Shown here piece by piece: positions 35,663 to 43,775 of a stretch of 64,000 bases of DNA; within the stretch, counting starts at the first letter, position 1, and each line of letters begins with the position of its first letter. The translations under genes were made by a program, and so were the position numbers. The DNA is from Peribacillus simplex (GTDB taxonomy: Bacteria > Bacillota > Bacilli > Bacillales > DSM-1321): NCBI RefSeq assembly GCF_030123325.1, contig NZ_CP126106.1:1950001-2014000 (forward strand). Reading direction: 5' to 3'. A model generated the notes under the pieces. That model was given only the letters and a program-made list of their open reading frames with translations, was not told where the DNA came from and made no database searches.

Positions 35663-36199
35663 ATGATTCATAAATTTAAAGGACACTACCCCAATGTACA
35701 TCCAAGCGCATATATAGCCCCGGGAGCACAGTTAATTGGAAACATAGAACTTAAGGAAGATACGTCTGTTTGGTTCAATGCCGTTTTAAGAGGAGATAAT
35801 GAGAAAATAACGATAGGAAAAGGATCGAATATTCAAGATGGTGCAATAGTTCACGTGGATCCAGGTTTTCCAATTAAAGTCGGAGAAAATGTTACTGTCG
35901 GACATAACGTGGTTCTACATGGCTGTACTTTAGAAGATGGGGCATTAATTGGTATGGGTGCAACAATTTTAAATGGGGCAGTAATCGGAGAAGGCACTCT
36001 AATCGCAGCGGGGGCACTAGTTCCAGAAGGAAAGATAATTGAACCGGGTGTTTTAGTAGCCGGAGTTCCCGCCAAGGTCATCAGAAAACTTACACCAGAA
36101 AACATAGAGCGGGCAAAAGAAGGAGCATCCCAGTATATCAAAAATGGCGCTCTATATAAAGAAGAGAACATAAGCGAAAAAGAGGAATCATTTAAATAA
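35663..36199 (+). CDS. Gamma-class carbonic anhydrase-like hexapeptide-repeat protein
   Basis: 178 aa, a left-handed beta-helix from hexapeptide repeats (residues ~10-135), with metal-type His in AIVHVDPG, VGHNVVLHGC and neighbouring turns. It has the PaaY/CaiE/YrdA pattern. AAAAGGAGG precedes ATG 35663. Members occur with CoA-linked catabolism (PaaY, CaiE), which fits the upstream CoA transferase. Activity as carbonic anhydrase or thioesterase is not decidable here. The 35438-35662 spacer holds no gene I can support. Confidence 0.85.
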   Translation: MIHKFKGHYPNVHPSAYIAPGAQLIGNIELKEDTSVWFNAVLRGDNEKITIGKGSNIQDGAIVHVDPGFPIKVGENVTVGHNVVLHGCTLEDGALIGMGATILNGAVIGEGTLIAAGALVPEGKIIEPGVLVAGVPAKVIRKLTPENIERAKEGASQYIKNGALYKEENISEKEESFK

Positions 36200-36507
36200 T
36201 TTGCATGCACTGTACGTAAAAAGTGAGAAGGCAGACTGTCCGCAAGATTGGACGAGTCTGCTTAAATATTAATAAAACGGTAGAAAGGTTTGAATTGAAA
36301 AAGCCAAAAAAACTTGCTGTATATTTATTTGAAGAGCCTTTTGAATGGGTGTTTAAGGAAACATTTGCCGTTGATTCCTACTTCCAAGTGTGATCAAAGT
36401 GCCAGTCAGTTGTAATTGGTTCCCGGTATAAAATATGAGCGCACCCCCATTGTGACGATAAATTTTTCTTCTAATATATATCATAATAGATATAATGGAG
36501 GTAGGTT

Positions 36508-36813
36508 ATGTACAAAAATAAATTGTCTGAGAAAAACATAAAACAATTATTTAAGGCTATCCTTTCATTACAGACACAAGAAGAGTGTATGGCTTTTTTT
36601 GATGATTTGTGCACAATGAATGAAATAAAAGCTTTTACCCAAAGACTAGAAGTTGCTAGAATGCTTCAGGATGGCTTTACATACGAAGGTATTGAGGCAG
36701 AAACTGGTGCCGCATCAGCTACTATATCAAGAGTTAATAAACTATTGAATTATGGGAGTAATGGTGGTTATCAGATGTCGTTAGATCGCATGGATAATAC
36801 TAAAAAATTGTAA
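36508..36813 (+). CDS. yerC: YerC/YecD family TrpR-like DNA-binding protein
   Basis: 101 aa. The TrpR-type HTH is in EIKAFTQRLEVARMLQDGFT and ASATISRVNKLLNYG, as in B. subtilis YerC. GGAGGT precedes ATG 36508. In other Bacillales yerC lies near pcrA and housekeeping genes; here it is isolated. The 36200-36507 gap contains a weak GCAGACT/AGTCTGC hairpin (about 36231-36262) and a 32-codon TTG-started frame (36295-36393) of doubtful status. Confidence 0.85.
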   Translation: MYKNKLSEKNIKQLFKAILSLQTQEECMAFFDDLCTMNEIKAFTQRLEVARMLQDGFTYEGIEAETGAASATISRVNKLLNYGSNGGYQMSLDRMDNTKKL

Positions 36814-37027
36814 GAGTTTCGGCAGTTGGGGACTGATATTTTGGGTCTAGATCATTCTTTAATTTTTCTGATAAAATATCAATATAATATAGAGGAAACT
36901 CGTCAATAAATAGCTTTTCGATTTCTTTTAAAACATACAACACTTGGGATTGTAATATACAGTCTCTTTTTTTGTTTGAAAAAGTGTCATAGCTTAGATA
37001 AGGTAACGCTTGTCCAAACACTTGCAT
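36800..37027 (-). CDS. Hypothetical protein, convergent with yerC
   Basis: A 75-aa frame on the minus strand (IDEFPLYYIDILSEKL in the middle) that overlaps the end of yerC by 14 bp. No ribosome binding site is visible before its ATG, and I do not recognise the family. The acidic, helical composition is not unlike a real protein, but chance is equally likely. Confidence 0.25.
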   Translation of the reverse strand: MQVFGQALPYLSYDTFSNKKRDCILQSQVLYVLKEIEKLFIDEFPLYYIDILSEKLKNDLDPKYQSPTAETLTIF

Positions 37028-37068
37028 AAAATATAAATAAGGCGTGAGGAAGCACCTGACGTCACCTT

Positions 37069-37095
37069 AGACTGACTATAGTCAGTCTTTTTTTC
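37069..37095 (+). terminator. Perfect palindromic terminator
   Basis: AGACTGACTATAGTCAGTCT (37069-37088) is a perfect 20-bp palindrome followed by TTTTTTT. It ends transcription from the yerC side. Confidence 0.75.
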
Positions 37096-37357
37096 GGAAG
37101 AAAACTTACCCAATACTTAAAAGAATAGATAACATTTTTAAATATTATAAAAACAAGGAATTCTTCCACATGAACCACTCGATTCCCGGTATGTAATTGT
37201 ATGTATGTATCGTTGGTCAAAATAATTTGGCTTGTTTAAAAATCGAAAGAGTATGTGGATTTATAGAATTGTTGGTTTATTAGATGTTTAGTAGAGTTCA
37301 ATGTTATTTTACTGAAAAATTGAGTCACTTAAAATTCTGAATATTCAAAAGATATTG

Positions 37358-37556
37358 TTGACATTAATAATGATGGCTTGTAATATTTCATTAAAGGAAT
37401 ATATAAGGATATATTCCGAATGTTACCAACTTCATTGTGTAAGAATATAAGAGGAGGAACAGAAAATGACTTAAAGAGGGCGTTGAAATGAAGAGAATTT
37501 GTAGGTTTGTCACCGAAAACTTTCAGGATACATTCCCCATTATGTATAGTCCTTAG
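37358..37556 (+). promoter_or_regulatory. Sigma-A promoter, GGAATATA operator and leader of the permease gene
   Basis: TTGACA (37358-37363), 17 nt and TAATAT (37381-37386) are followed by the dyad GGAATATA / TATATTCC (37396-37417). A long leader of about 265 nt follows. Within it, GAGGAGG precedes a two-codon ORF ATG-ACT-TAA (37466-37474), and a 22-codon ORF runs 37488-37556. The layout copies the promoters at 14194 and 21406. The earlier part of the gap, 37096-37357, shows nothing definite. Confidence 0.65.
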
Positions 37557-37681
37557 TGCTAGTAATCGAAGATAATCTTAATAAGTCGAAGACACCCCTT
37601 CAGTAAGTAGAGTAGATATGCTAGTACCGTGAAATGGAAAATCGGCTGAAATTAAACCAATAGTAAAAGGAAGGTGAAACT

Positions 37682-39127
37682 ATGGCGGATAATTACACCA
37701 AGCAGGATTCATTTACACAGGACAAACTCCAAAACACGTTAAAGAACCGGCACGTAACAATGATAGCACTCGGTGGCATCATCGGAGCCGGGCTCTTCGT
37801 TGGAAGTGGTGCGGTCATCAATTCAACAGGGCCGGCGGCTGTTATCAGTTATACTTTGTCAGGAATTCTCATGCTTTTAATCATGCGCATGATAGGTGAA
37901 ATGGCAGTGGCACAACCATCTGTCGGTTCAATTTCCGAATATGCACGGTCAGGATTGGGGAATTGGGCTGGATTTAGTGTTGGCTGGCTCTATTGGTATA
38001 TGTGGGTGATCGTGGCTGCAATTGAGGCTGTAGCTGGTGCAGGAATACTTGTGAATTATTTTCCGGATATTCCACCTTGGATATTGTGCTTGGTATTATT
38101 AGTGGTGCTCACTTTGACCAACCTTTACTCGGTGCGTTCATTCGCTGAAACTGAGTTTTGGTTCGCATCTATTAAGATATTCGCGATAACCTTCTTCATT
38201 GTCTTTGGAGCCATATATACTCTTGGGCTATGGCCTGGTGAATCACCCGGTCTCTCGAACCTGTATACAGCAGGCGGCTTCTTTCCAAATGGGATCGTTG
38301 CAGCTCTAGTGGGAAGCGTTACTGTACTTTTCTCGATGGGAGGGGCAGAAATTGCCACCATTGCAGCTGCAGAGTCCGATCAGCCGGCAAAATATGCGGC
38401 GAAAGCTACCAATCAAGTCATGTATCGAATCTTATTCTTTTATATCCTCTCTGTCTTCTTCATCGTTGCAATCGTGCCATGGAATTTCGAGTTTGCTGGC
38501 ATTGCTATTCAAAGCCCGTTTGCGATTGCACTAGAACGATTAGGTATTCCTTTCGCTTCTTCGCTAATGCAAGTAGTCGTTCTTACCGCAGTACTCAGTT
38601 CGCTTAATTCTTGTCTGTACATTACGTCTAGAAGTTTATTTACCTTAACCAGACAGGGAGACGCACCAAAATTTCTCATCAAACTTAATAAAAGGGGCGT
38701 TCCGGTCAGGGCAATACTGGCAGGGACGGTCTTTGGATATGTAGGCGTTGTTTTAAACTACTTTTTTCCACGGACAGTTTTTTTATTTTTAATCAATTCC
38801 GCTGGGGCAATTAGCCTATTCTACTATTTGGTGCTCGCTTTCGCTCAAATCCGTCTGCGACGAAGGTTAGAACAGGAAGCTCCTGAGAAATTAAAGTTGA
38901 AAATGTGGTTATTTCCCTATCTGTCTTATGTAGCCATTATCTGGATGTTCGTAGTGCTTATAGCAATGGCATGGATTCCTGGTACACGTTCGCAACTTCT
39001 TCTCAGTTTAGCGAGTTTCGGTGTGATTCTTGTAGCCTATTTAGTACGGTCTTGGTACAGTAAACGGAAAAATGGGCAGATTGCTGAAGAGAGTGAGGAC
39101 TATGCCGATGCTACTGTAGGTGAGTGA
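37682..39127 (+). CDS. APC-family amino acid permease (GabP-like)
   Basis: 481 aa with 12 predicted membrane segments. The family start LKNRHVTMIALGGIIGAGLF is followed by GSGAVINSTGPAAVISY, and EYARSGLGNWAGFSVGWLYW is conserved. AAAGGAAGG lies before ATG 37682. It resembles the permease at 57353 closely. Its promoter carries the GGAAT-type operator, and the next gene is a RidA protein, so it probably imports the amino acid or amine degraded by the regulon. Confidence 0.92.
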   Translation: MADNYTKQDSFTQDKLQNTLKNRHVTMIALGGIIGAGLFVGSGAVINSTGPAAVISYTLSGILMLLIMRMIGEMAVAQPSVGSISEYARSGLGNWAGFSVGWLYWYMWVIVAAIEAVAGAGILVNYFPDIPPWILCLVLLVVLTLTNLYSVRSFAETEFWFASIKIFAITFFIVFGAIYTLGLWPGESPGLSNLYTAGGFFPNGIVAALVGSVTVLFSMGGAEIATIAAAESDQPAKYAAKATNQVMYRILFFYILSVFFIVAIVPWNFEFAGIAIQSPFAIALERLGIPFASSLMQVVVLTAVLSSLNSCLYITSRSLFTLTRQGDAPKFLIKLNKRGVPVRAILAGTVFGYVGVVLNYFFPRTVFLFLINSAGAISLFYYLVLAFAQIRLRRRLEQEAPEKLKLKMWLFPYLSYVAIIWMFVVLIAMAWIPGTRSQLLLSLASFGVILVAYLVRSWYSKRKNGQIAEESEDYADATVGE

Positions 39128-39227
39128 AAACGTTAATTTTTATGTTGTGGGAAATCCCCAAGAATAAATCTTGGGAGGACATTATTTAATTAGGTAATAA
39201 AATAATGAACTGGAGGTATTGGATGTT

Positions 39228-39695
39228 ATGACAGGACTGGGAGAAGTTAAAAATTCAGGGATTAAGAGATTTAGAAAGTTCAAAACAGATCAGTATTATC
39301 CTTCAACGTTGGGAAAGCCGGAGCATCATATTGTAAACGAGTTTAGCATGGCAGTAAGGGCAGGAAACAGAATCTTCTTAAGAGGGCAAACTGGTTTTGA
39401 TTTAGACGGTAATTTTCATGGGATTGGAGATGTGGTGAAACAAGCTGATCAGGCATGTAAGTGCGTTAGGCAGCTTATTGAAGAAGCGGGCGGTTCAGTC
39501 TATGATATTTGTAAGATTACCGTGTACTTGCTTGATCGGGAAGATCGAAGTAAAGTTTATCCCGTAATAGCCGAACATTTTAAAGATGTTTATCCTTGCA
39601 GTACTGGTCTAATAGTAAGTGGTTTTGCTATGCCGGAAATGCTAATGGAGATAGATGTTGAAGCTATGATTAGTGAAGGAAGAATTGAAAATTAA
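39228..39695 (+). CDS. RidA/YjgF family protein (second copy)
   Basis: 155 aa from ATG 39228, placed by GGAGGT 10 nt upstream; TTG 39219 is too close. It is clearly a paralogue of the protein at 16988: shared FRKFKTDQYYPS-type start, AGNRIFLRGQTGFDLDGNF, ACKCVRQLIEEAGG, and MPEMLMEIDVEAMIS at the end. It lies about 100 bp after the permease, before a strong terminator, so the two form one unit. Imine or enamine deaminase activity is expected from the family. Confidence 0.87.
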   Translation: MTGLGEVKNSGIKRFRKFKTDQYYPSTLGKPEHHIVNEFSMAVRAGNRIFLRGQTGFDLDGNFHGIGDVVKQADQACKCVRQLIEEAGGSVYDICKITVYLLDREDRSKVYPVIAEHFKDVYPCSTGLIVSGFAMPEMLMEIDVEAMISEGRIEN

Positions 39696-39728
39696 TAGGT
39701 ATCGCTATCAATGAATGAAATCAGTCAG

Positions 39729-39767
39729 AACGCAAACCCTTGAAACGTAAGGGTTTGCGTTTTTTTA
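39729..39767 (+). terminator. Terminator after second ridA
   Basis: AACGCAAACCCTT and AAGGGTTTGCGTT pair around a 7-nt loop and are followed by a T-run. It closes the permease-RidA unit. The stretch 39768-40128 is AT-rich with no gene seen. Confidence 0.9.
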
Positions 39768-40128
39768 TATTGTGTAATGGATGTAACCTTTAGGGGGAGG
39801 GGACCATACTTGTGAGAACTACAATAAAAGTGTGTGAATTTCTTGTTATGAAAAGGCAGAATAACACGAAAGTGAAAATATTAGAATTCGAAAAAGAATA
39901 AGACTTACAAAAAGTAACTACCCCTCAAAGCTTAATTCGCATTAATTAATTTTAGTAGGCATACGAAAATTAAAAATTCTTTTATCTAGAGGCACAGTTT
40001 TTGTAATTCGATATATTAATAGGAAGAAATACGTCATTATAAGCGTAAATAGATGTATGTGCTGTTAAAAAGTTTGTTAGCAAAGTAATTAAGATAGCAA
40101 TTTTCCCTTATTGGAAAAAATAACTTCA

Positions 40129-40157
40129 TTGTTAAATTATTGTTATTGAATTATAAT
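40129..40157 (+). promoter_or_regulatory. Sigma-A-like promoter of the surface protein gene
   Basis: TTGTTA (40129-40134), a 17-nt spacer and TATAAT (40152-40157) lie 40 bp before the ATG at 40198. Confidence 0.55.
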
Positions 40158-40197
40158 TTTCTTGAAACATATGAAATGTTATGAATAGGAGAAAAGT

Positions 40198-41607
40198 ATG
40201 AAAAAACTGTGGACCATTTTACTTTCATTTACGTTGTTAATTAGCTTATTCCCGCAATTAGCGATGGCAGCACCAAGCAAAAATTTTGAGCAAGAACTCA
40301 CAAAGTATTTAAAGGAGGTAAGCCTTGTTAGAGGTTTTGAAGTGACGAAGGATGATATTGAAACGTCTCTTTCTTTTTACGATGAGAGTATTGAAAACTT
40401 TGAATCTATTGATGATCTTAAAGATGCCTTGGGCGAAGTTATTAAAGCGGATTTAAGTAATTTAGATGTCATTTATGAAGATTATAATCTAACTAATGAG
40501 AGCCTAATTAAACTATTGCATGAAAATGGCGAAGAACTTGACGATTATATTTTTATCTGGGACCTCGATGAGGCTGTTTATTTCTATGCAGAAGAGGGCG
40601 ATTTTGAACGCGATCCAAACTTTGACAAAGAATTTGTCAATTATTTAGCCAAGGTTAGCAAAGAAAGAGGCTTCGAAGTAACAAAAGAAGATATCGAAGC
40701 GTCATTGGAACTCTATGATCTTAGCACGGAAGAATTCGAATCTGTCGCTGAGCTTAGCGAATTCTTAGGTGACGTGATAAAGGCAGACCTAAGCAACTTA
40801 GATTATTTTAATGAGAATTATGGATTGGATAAACAAGCGTTGCTTCAAATGTTGGAAGAAAATGGTGAAGATATTAACGATTATATTTACATAGATAATC
40901 TTGAAGAAACTGTTTGGAACCTTACTGGTGGGGGAATAGATGGTGAAGTTGCCGAAGATTTCCTTCCTATTTTCGAGGAAGAACTCGGTTTAACGGAAGA
41001 AGAATTACAGCGGCTTGAAGACCACTTAATGTCTTTGGAAGACCATCTTTCCAATCCGGAAACAGTCAAGCGACTTGAAGAATTGGGCAACCGCATGATG
41101 GCTTTCGAGGAATTTGATGTAGCAACCGAGCTTACAGCTGAACAGATAGCTGAAATGGCATCAATCTATGAAGAATTACTTTCCATCTTTAAGCTGAATG
41201 TATCCTATTCCCTTGTGAAAAGTGGCTCGGAATCCCCTGTAACCCTTTTGGATTTAATGAAATTGGAAGAACTGAAAGGTGCTAACCTGAAAATAGAGAT
41301 ATACTCTACTGACGGAAAGTTCCTGGCTGATCTTTTAATAACAGGTGATATGGTAGATTCCGACACACTTACCAATGCAGGCGGACAAATAAAGGAATCT
41401 GCTAAAGAGGTGCAAAAGACCATTGAAAAGGCACCAGTTGCTAAACCAGTAAAACAAAAGATCAGCACTCATACTAATTCGGAACATCAAACTGTAAAAG
41501 GGGCTAAACTACCAAATACCGCTTCCGATTATATCCCTAATGCCCTTTTAGGACTATGCATTGTCTTGTTCGGAAGCTTGATGTATCGAAAAATCAGGAA
41601 AGCTTAA
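40198..41607 (+). CDS. Processed acidic surface protein with LPNTA sorting signal
   Basis: 469 aa, secreted and cell-wall anchored. The signal peptide covers about residues 1-24 (cut after AMA). Two tandem ~105-residue acidic repeats follow at about 29-139 and 141-242. Each has a GFEVTKxDIE segment and an IKADLSNLD segment. The C-terminus has KLPNTASD at 437-444, then a hydrophobic span and RKIRKA, a complete sorting signal. LPNTA is the type of motif used by class D sortases such as B. anthracis SrtC. The sortase gene follows after one base. Function of the repeats is unknown. Confidence 0.88.
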   Translation: MKKLWTILLSFTLLISLFPQLAMAAPSKNFEQELTKYLKEVSLVRGFEVTKDDIETSLSFYDESIENFESIDDLKDALGEVIKADLSNLDVIYEDYNLTNESLIKLLHENGEELDDYIFIWDLDEAVYFYAEEGDFERDPNFDKEFVNYLAKVSKERGFEVTKEDIEASLELYDLSTEEFESVAELSEFLGDVIKADLSNLDYFNENYGLDKQALLQMLEENGEDINDYIYIDNLEETVWNLTGGGIDGEVAEDFLPIFEEELGLTEEELQRLEDHLMSLEDHLSNPETVKRLEELGNRMMAFEEFDVATELTAEQIAEMASIYEELLSIFKLNVSYSLVKSGSESPVTLLDLMKLEELKGANLKIEIYSTDGKFLADLLITGDMVDSDTLTNAGGQIKESAKEVQKTIEKAPVAKPVKQKISTHTNSEHQTVKGAKLPNTASDYIPNALLGLCIVLFGSLMYRKIRKA

Positions 41608-41608
41608 T

Positions 41609-42247
41609 ATGAAACAATTAAAGAAAAGGCGGTTGCTTCTGCTTTCTTGCACAATTGCCATCATTTTATTTGGGGTTTGGTTTTCCACATCCAATATGTA
41701 TAAGTTTGCAAAAGGCTACTTTCTTTACAAGACTCATACTCCAAGCAGCCAAGTGAATGAAACTGTTCAGAAGCCACCAAGTAGTGAACCAATAAGTAAA
41801 AAAACAACAAAGAAAGAGCTATATCCTGTCCGCCCTAAAACGGGTGAAGAAATCGGGGAACTGTATATACCCAAACTAAAAGCCAAACTCCCTATTTTCC
41901 ATGGCACAAACGAGGATGAATTGGAAAAAGGCGTTGGTCACTTCGCAGGAAGTGTACTACCAGGTGAAAAAGACAATTCCGTTCTTTCCGGTCATAGAGA
42001 TACGGTATTCCGTAAACTCGGGCAAGTTGGCGAAGGAGATTTGTTGATTGTAAGAACATCGGCAGGCGAGTTCACATACAAAGTCAACAAAGTTCGAATT
42101 GTGGATAAGGATGATCGCACCGTTATCGTACCAAAGCCACGGGCAACGCTAACAGTCAGTACCTGTTATCCCTTTGATTATATCGGGGCGGCACCTGAAC
42201 GCTATATACTTGTCGCTTATTTGTCTTCAAAAAAGGTAAGTTCTTAA
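41609..42247 (+). CDS. Class D sortase
   Basis: A membrane-anchored transpeptidase of 212 aa that cuts LPNTA signals and links the protein to the cell wall. The N-terminal hydrophobic anchor is near residues 8-26. The catalytic residues are His129 (VLSGHRDTVF), Cys186 (TVSTCYPFDYIGAAP) and Arg198 (PERYILVA). The start lies one base after the substrate gene stop, so the two are co-expressed as a dedicated pair. The usual downstream terminator is split by an insertion sequence. Confidence 0.93.
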   Translation: MKQLKKRRLLLLSCTIAIILFGVWFSTSNMYKFAKGYFLYKTHTPSSQVNETVQKPPSSEPISKKTTKKELYPVRPKTGEEIGELYIPKLKAKLPIFHGTNEDELEKGVGHFAGSVLPGEKDNSVLSGHRDTVFRKLGQVGEGDLLIVRTSAGEFTYKVNKVRIVDKDDRTVIVPKPRATLTVSTCYPFDYIGAAPERYILVAYLSSKKVSS

Positions 42248-42339
42248 TAAGCAACTTTTTATGTTCTAAAAAAAGAGTCCCGATAATGAACTGCACCCCA
42301 ATTGTTAGACACCATCTAACAATTGGAGGTGCTTTTTTT

Positions 42340-42843
42340 ATGACAAAATATTCATTAGAGTTGAAATTAAAAGCTGTCCTTGTTTATTTAGAAGGAATGG
42401 ACTCATTTAGAACTGTAGCCAATCAATTTAATATCAGTTTGACTCCTTTAAAGCAATGGGTGGCGCATTATAAAGAACATGGGATAGATGGGCTAATGTC
42501 TACCTATACAAATTATGATATTAGCTTTAAGATGGATGTACTAAACTATATGAACGATTTTGGAGTGTCTAGTACCCATGCAGCTGCTGTGTATAACATT
42601 GCTTCTCCTTCTACCATTACTAATTGGCTAAAGCAATTGGAGGAGTACGGAGTTGACGCTCTTGAAACGAAGAAAAAGGGGCGTCCATCCATGAAAAAAG
42701 AAACGAAGAAAAAACCAGTAGAAGGGTCATTAGAGGCGTTACAGGCTGAAAATGAAAGATTACGTGCAGAGAATGCATATTTAAAAAAGTTGAGAGCCTT
42801 AGTTCAAGAAAGCGAAGCGTCCGAACGCAAAAAGCGAAAGTAG
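42340..42843 (+). CDS. IS150-group transposase OrfA
   Basis: 167 aa from ATG 42340, behind ATTGGAGGTG. Two HTH units are visible (FRTVANQFNISLTPLKQWV and AAAVYNIASPSTITNWLKQL), followed by a leucine-zipper-like coiled coil (LEALQAENERLRAENAYLKKL). It binds the IS ends. The frame ends at 42843, and C AAA AAG at 42828-42834 is a probable -1 slippage site giving the OrfAB transposase. Confidence 0.9.
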   Translation: MTKYSLELKLKAVLVYLEGMDSFRTVANQFNISLTPLKQWVAHYKEHGIDGLMSTYTNYDISFKMDVLNYMNDFGVSSTHAAAVYNIASPSTITNWLKQLEEYGVDALETKKKGRPSMKKETKKKPVEGSLEALQAENERLRAENAYLKKLRALVQESEASERKKRK

Positions 42844-43682
42844 TACATGAGCTAAGGGGAGATTTTAATTTAAAGCTACTTCTGTCCGTCGCAAATCTGG
42901 CAAGGAGTACCTATTATTATTGGATAAACGCCTTCGGGCGTCAGGATAAATACGAAGAAATAAAGCCAGTTATTCAGGAGATATTTCATACGAATAAAGG
43001 GAGATATGGGTATCGACGCATTACATTGGAATTACGTAATAGAGGGATTTCAATGAACCATAAAACGGTCCTTCGATTGATGAAGGAGTTGGGACTAAAG
43101 TGTCTGGTCCGTATGAAGAAATACCGTTCATACAAAGGCAAGATTGGAAAGGTTGCGCCTAATATCCTCAATCGTAATTTTAAGGCAACAAAGCCAAATC
43201 AAAAATGGGTTACGGACGTAACTGAATTTCATTTACACGGTGAGAAGTTGTATTTATCGCCCATTCTAGATTTATTTAATGGAGAGATCATTGCTTACAA
43301 TATCGAATCACGTCCTGTTTATCCCTTAGTCTCCAAGATGCTAGACCAAGCCTTTATGCGATTGGAATCGAAAGATTCCCCCGTTCTCCATTCAGATCAG
43401 GGCTGGCATTACCAGATGAAACAATACTCACATGATTTGAAAAGACATAACATTATACAAAGCATGTCCCGCAAAGGAAATTGTTTAGACAATGCCGTCA
43501 TAGAAAACTTCTTTGGCTTACTGAAATCGGAATTACTTTATTTACAGAAGTTCGACAGCATGGAGCATTTCAAAAAAGAACTGGAAGATTATATCCATTA
43601 TTACAATCACCGACGAATCAAAGTAAAACTAAAAGGCATGAGCCCAGTAGATTACCGGGTTCATGCCCTCAAGGTTGCCTAA
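42831..43682 (+). CDS. IS150-group transposase OrfB (DDE domain, via -1 frameshift)
   Basis: The rve/DDE integrase domain. The -1 frame is open from the slippage site at about 42831 (KVVHELRGDFN.. LARSTYYYW) through to 43682, so the fused OrfAB would be about 447 aa. Catalytic residues are Asp in WVTDVTEF, Asp in LHSDQGWHYQ and Glu in NAVIENFFGLLKSE. An internal ATG at 43026 could give a shorter product. No inactivating mutation is seen. Confidence 0.88.
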   Translation, partial: KAKVVHELRGDFNLKLLLSVANLARSTYYYWINAFGRQDKYEEIKPVIQEIFHTNKGRYGYRRITLELRNRGISMNHKTVLRLMKELGLKCLVRMKKYRSYKGKIGKVAPNILNRNFKATKPNQKWVTDVTEFHLHGEKLYLSPILDLFNGEIIAYNIESRPVYPLVSKMLDQAFMRLESKDSPVLHSDQGWHYQMKQYSHDLKRHNIIQSMSRKGNCLDNAVIENFFGLLKSELLYLQKFDSMEHFKKELEDYIHYYNHRRIKVKLKGMSPVDYRVHALKVA

Positions 43683-43775
43683 TTAAATAAAGTGTCTAAC
43701 TTTTTGGGTTCACTTCATATCGGGACTCTTTTAATTTCCAATTCTTCTTATATGAGACGAGATTATTTCACATTA

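Larger units (their letters stand above)
42287..43717 (+). mobile_element. IS3-family (IS150-group) insertion sequence
   Basis: 1,431 bp with TG..CA ends. The left end TGAACTGCACCCC and the right end (reverse complement) TGAAGTGAACCC are imperfect inverted repeats that both continue into GTTAGACAC. Two overlapping transposase frames are present. Just inside the left end a 12-bp dyad (CCAATTGTTAGA / TCTAACAATTGG) could limit read-through into orfA. The element looks complete and possibly active. Exact target duplication is not visible (TAA on the left, TAT on the right). Confidence 0.85.
42271..43732 (+). terminator. Sortase terminator split by an insertion sequence
   Basis: AAAAGAGTCCCGATA (42271-42285) and its exact reverse complement (43718-43732) flank the IS element. 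Joined, they would form a 15-bp stem with an A-run and T-run, that is, the sortase operon terminator. The element therefore sits in the terminator loop. The two arms can no longer pair on a short transcript. Confidence 0.6.

Noticed and set aside
36295..36393. 32-codon TTG-started frame (KKPKKLAVYLFEEPFEW..)
   Set aside because: AGAAAGG precedes it, but it is too short and unrecognised to call; possible gene remnant.
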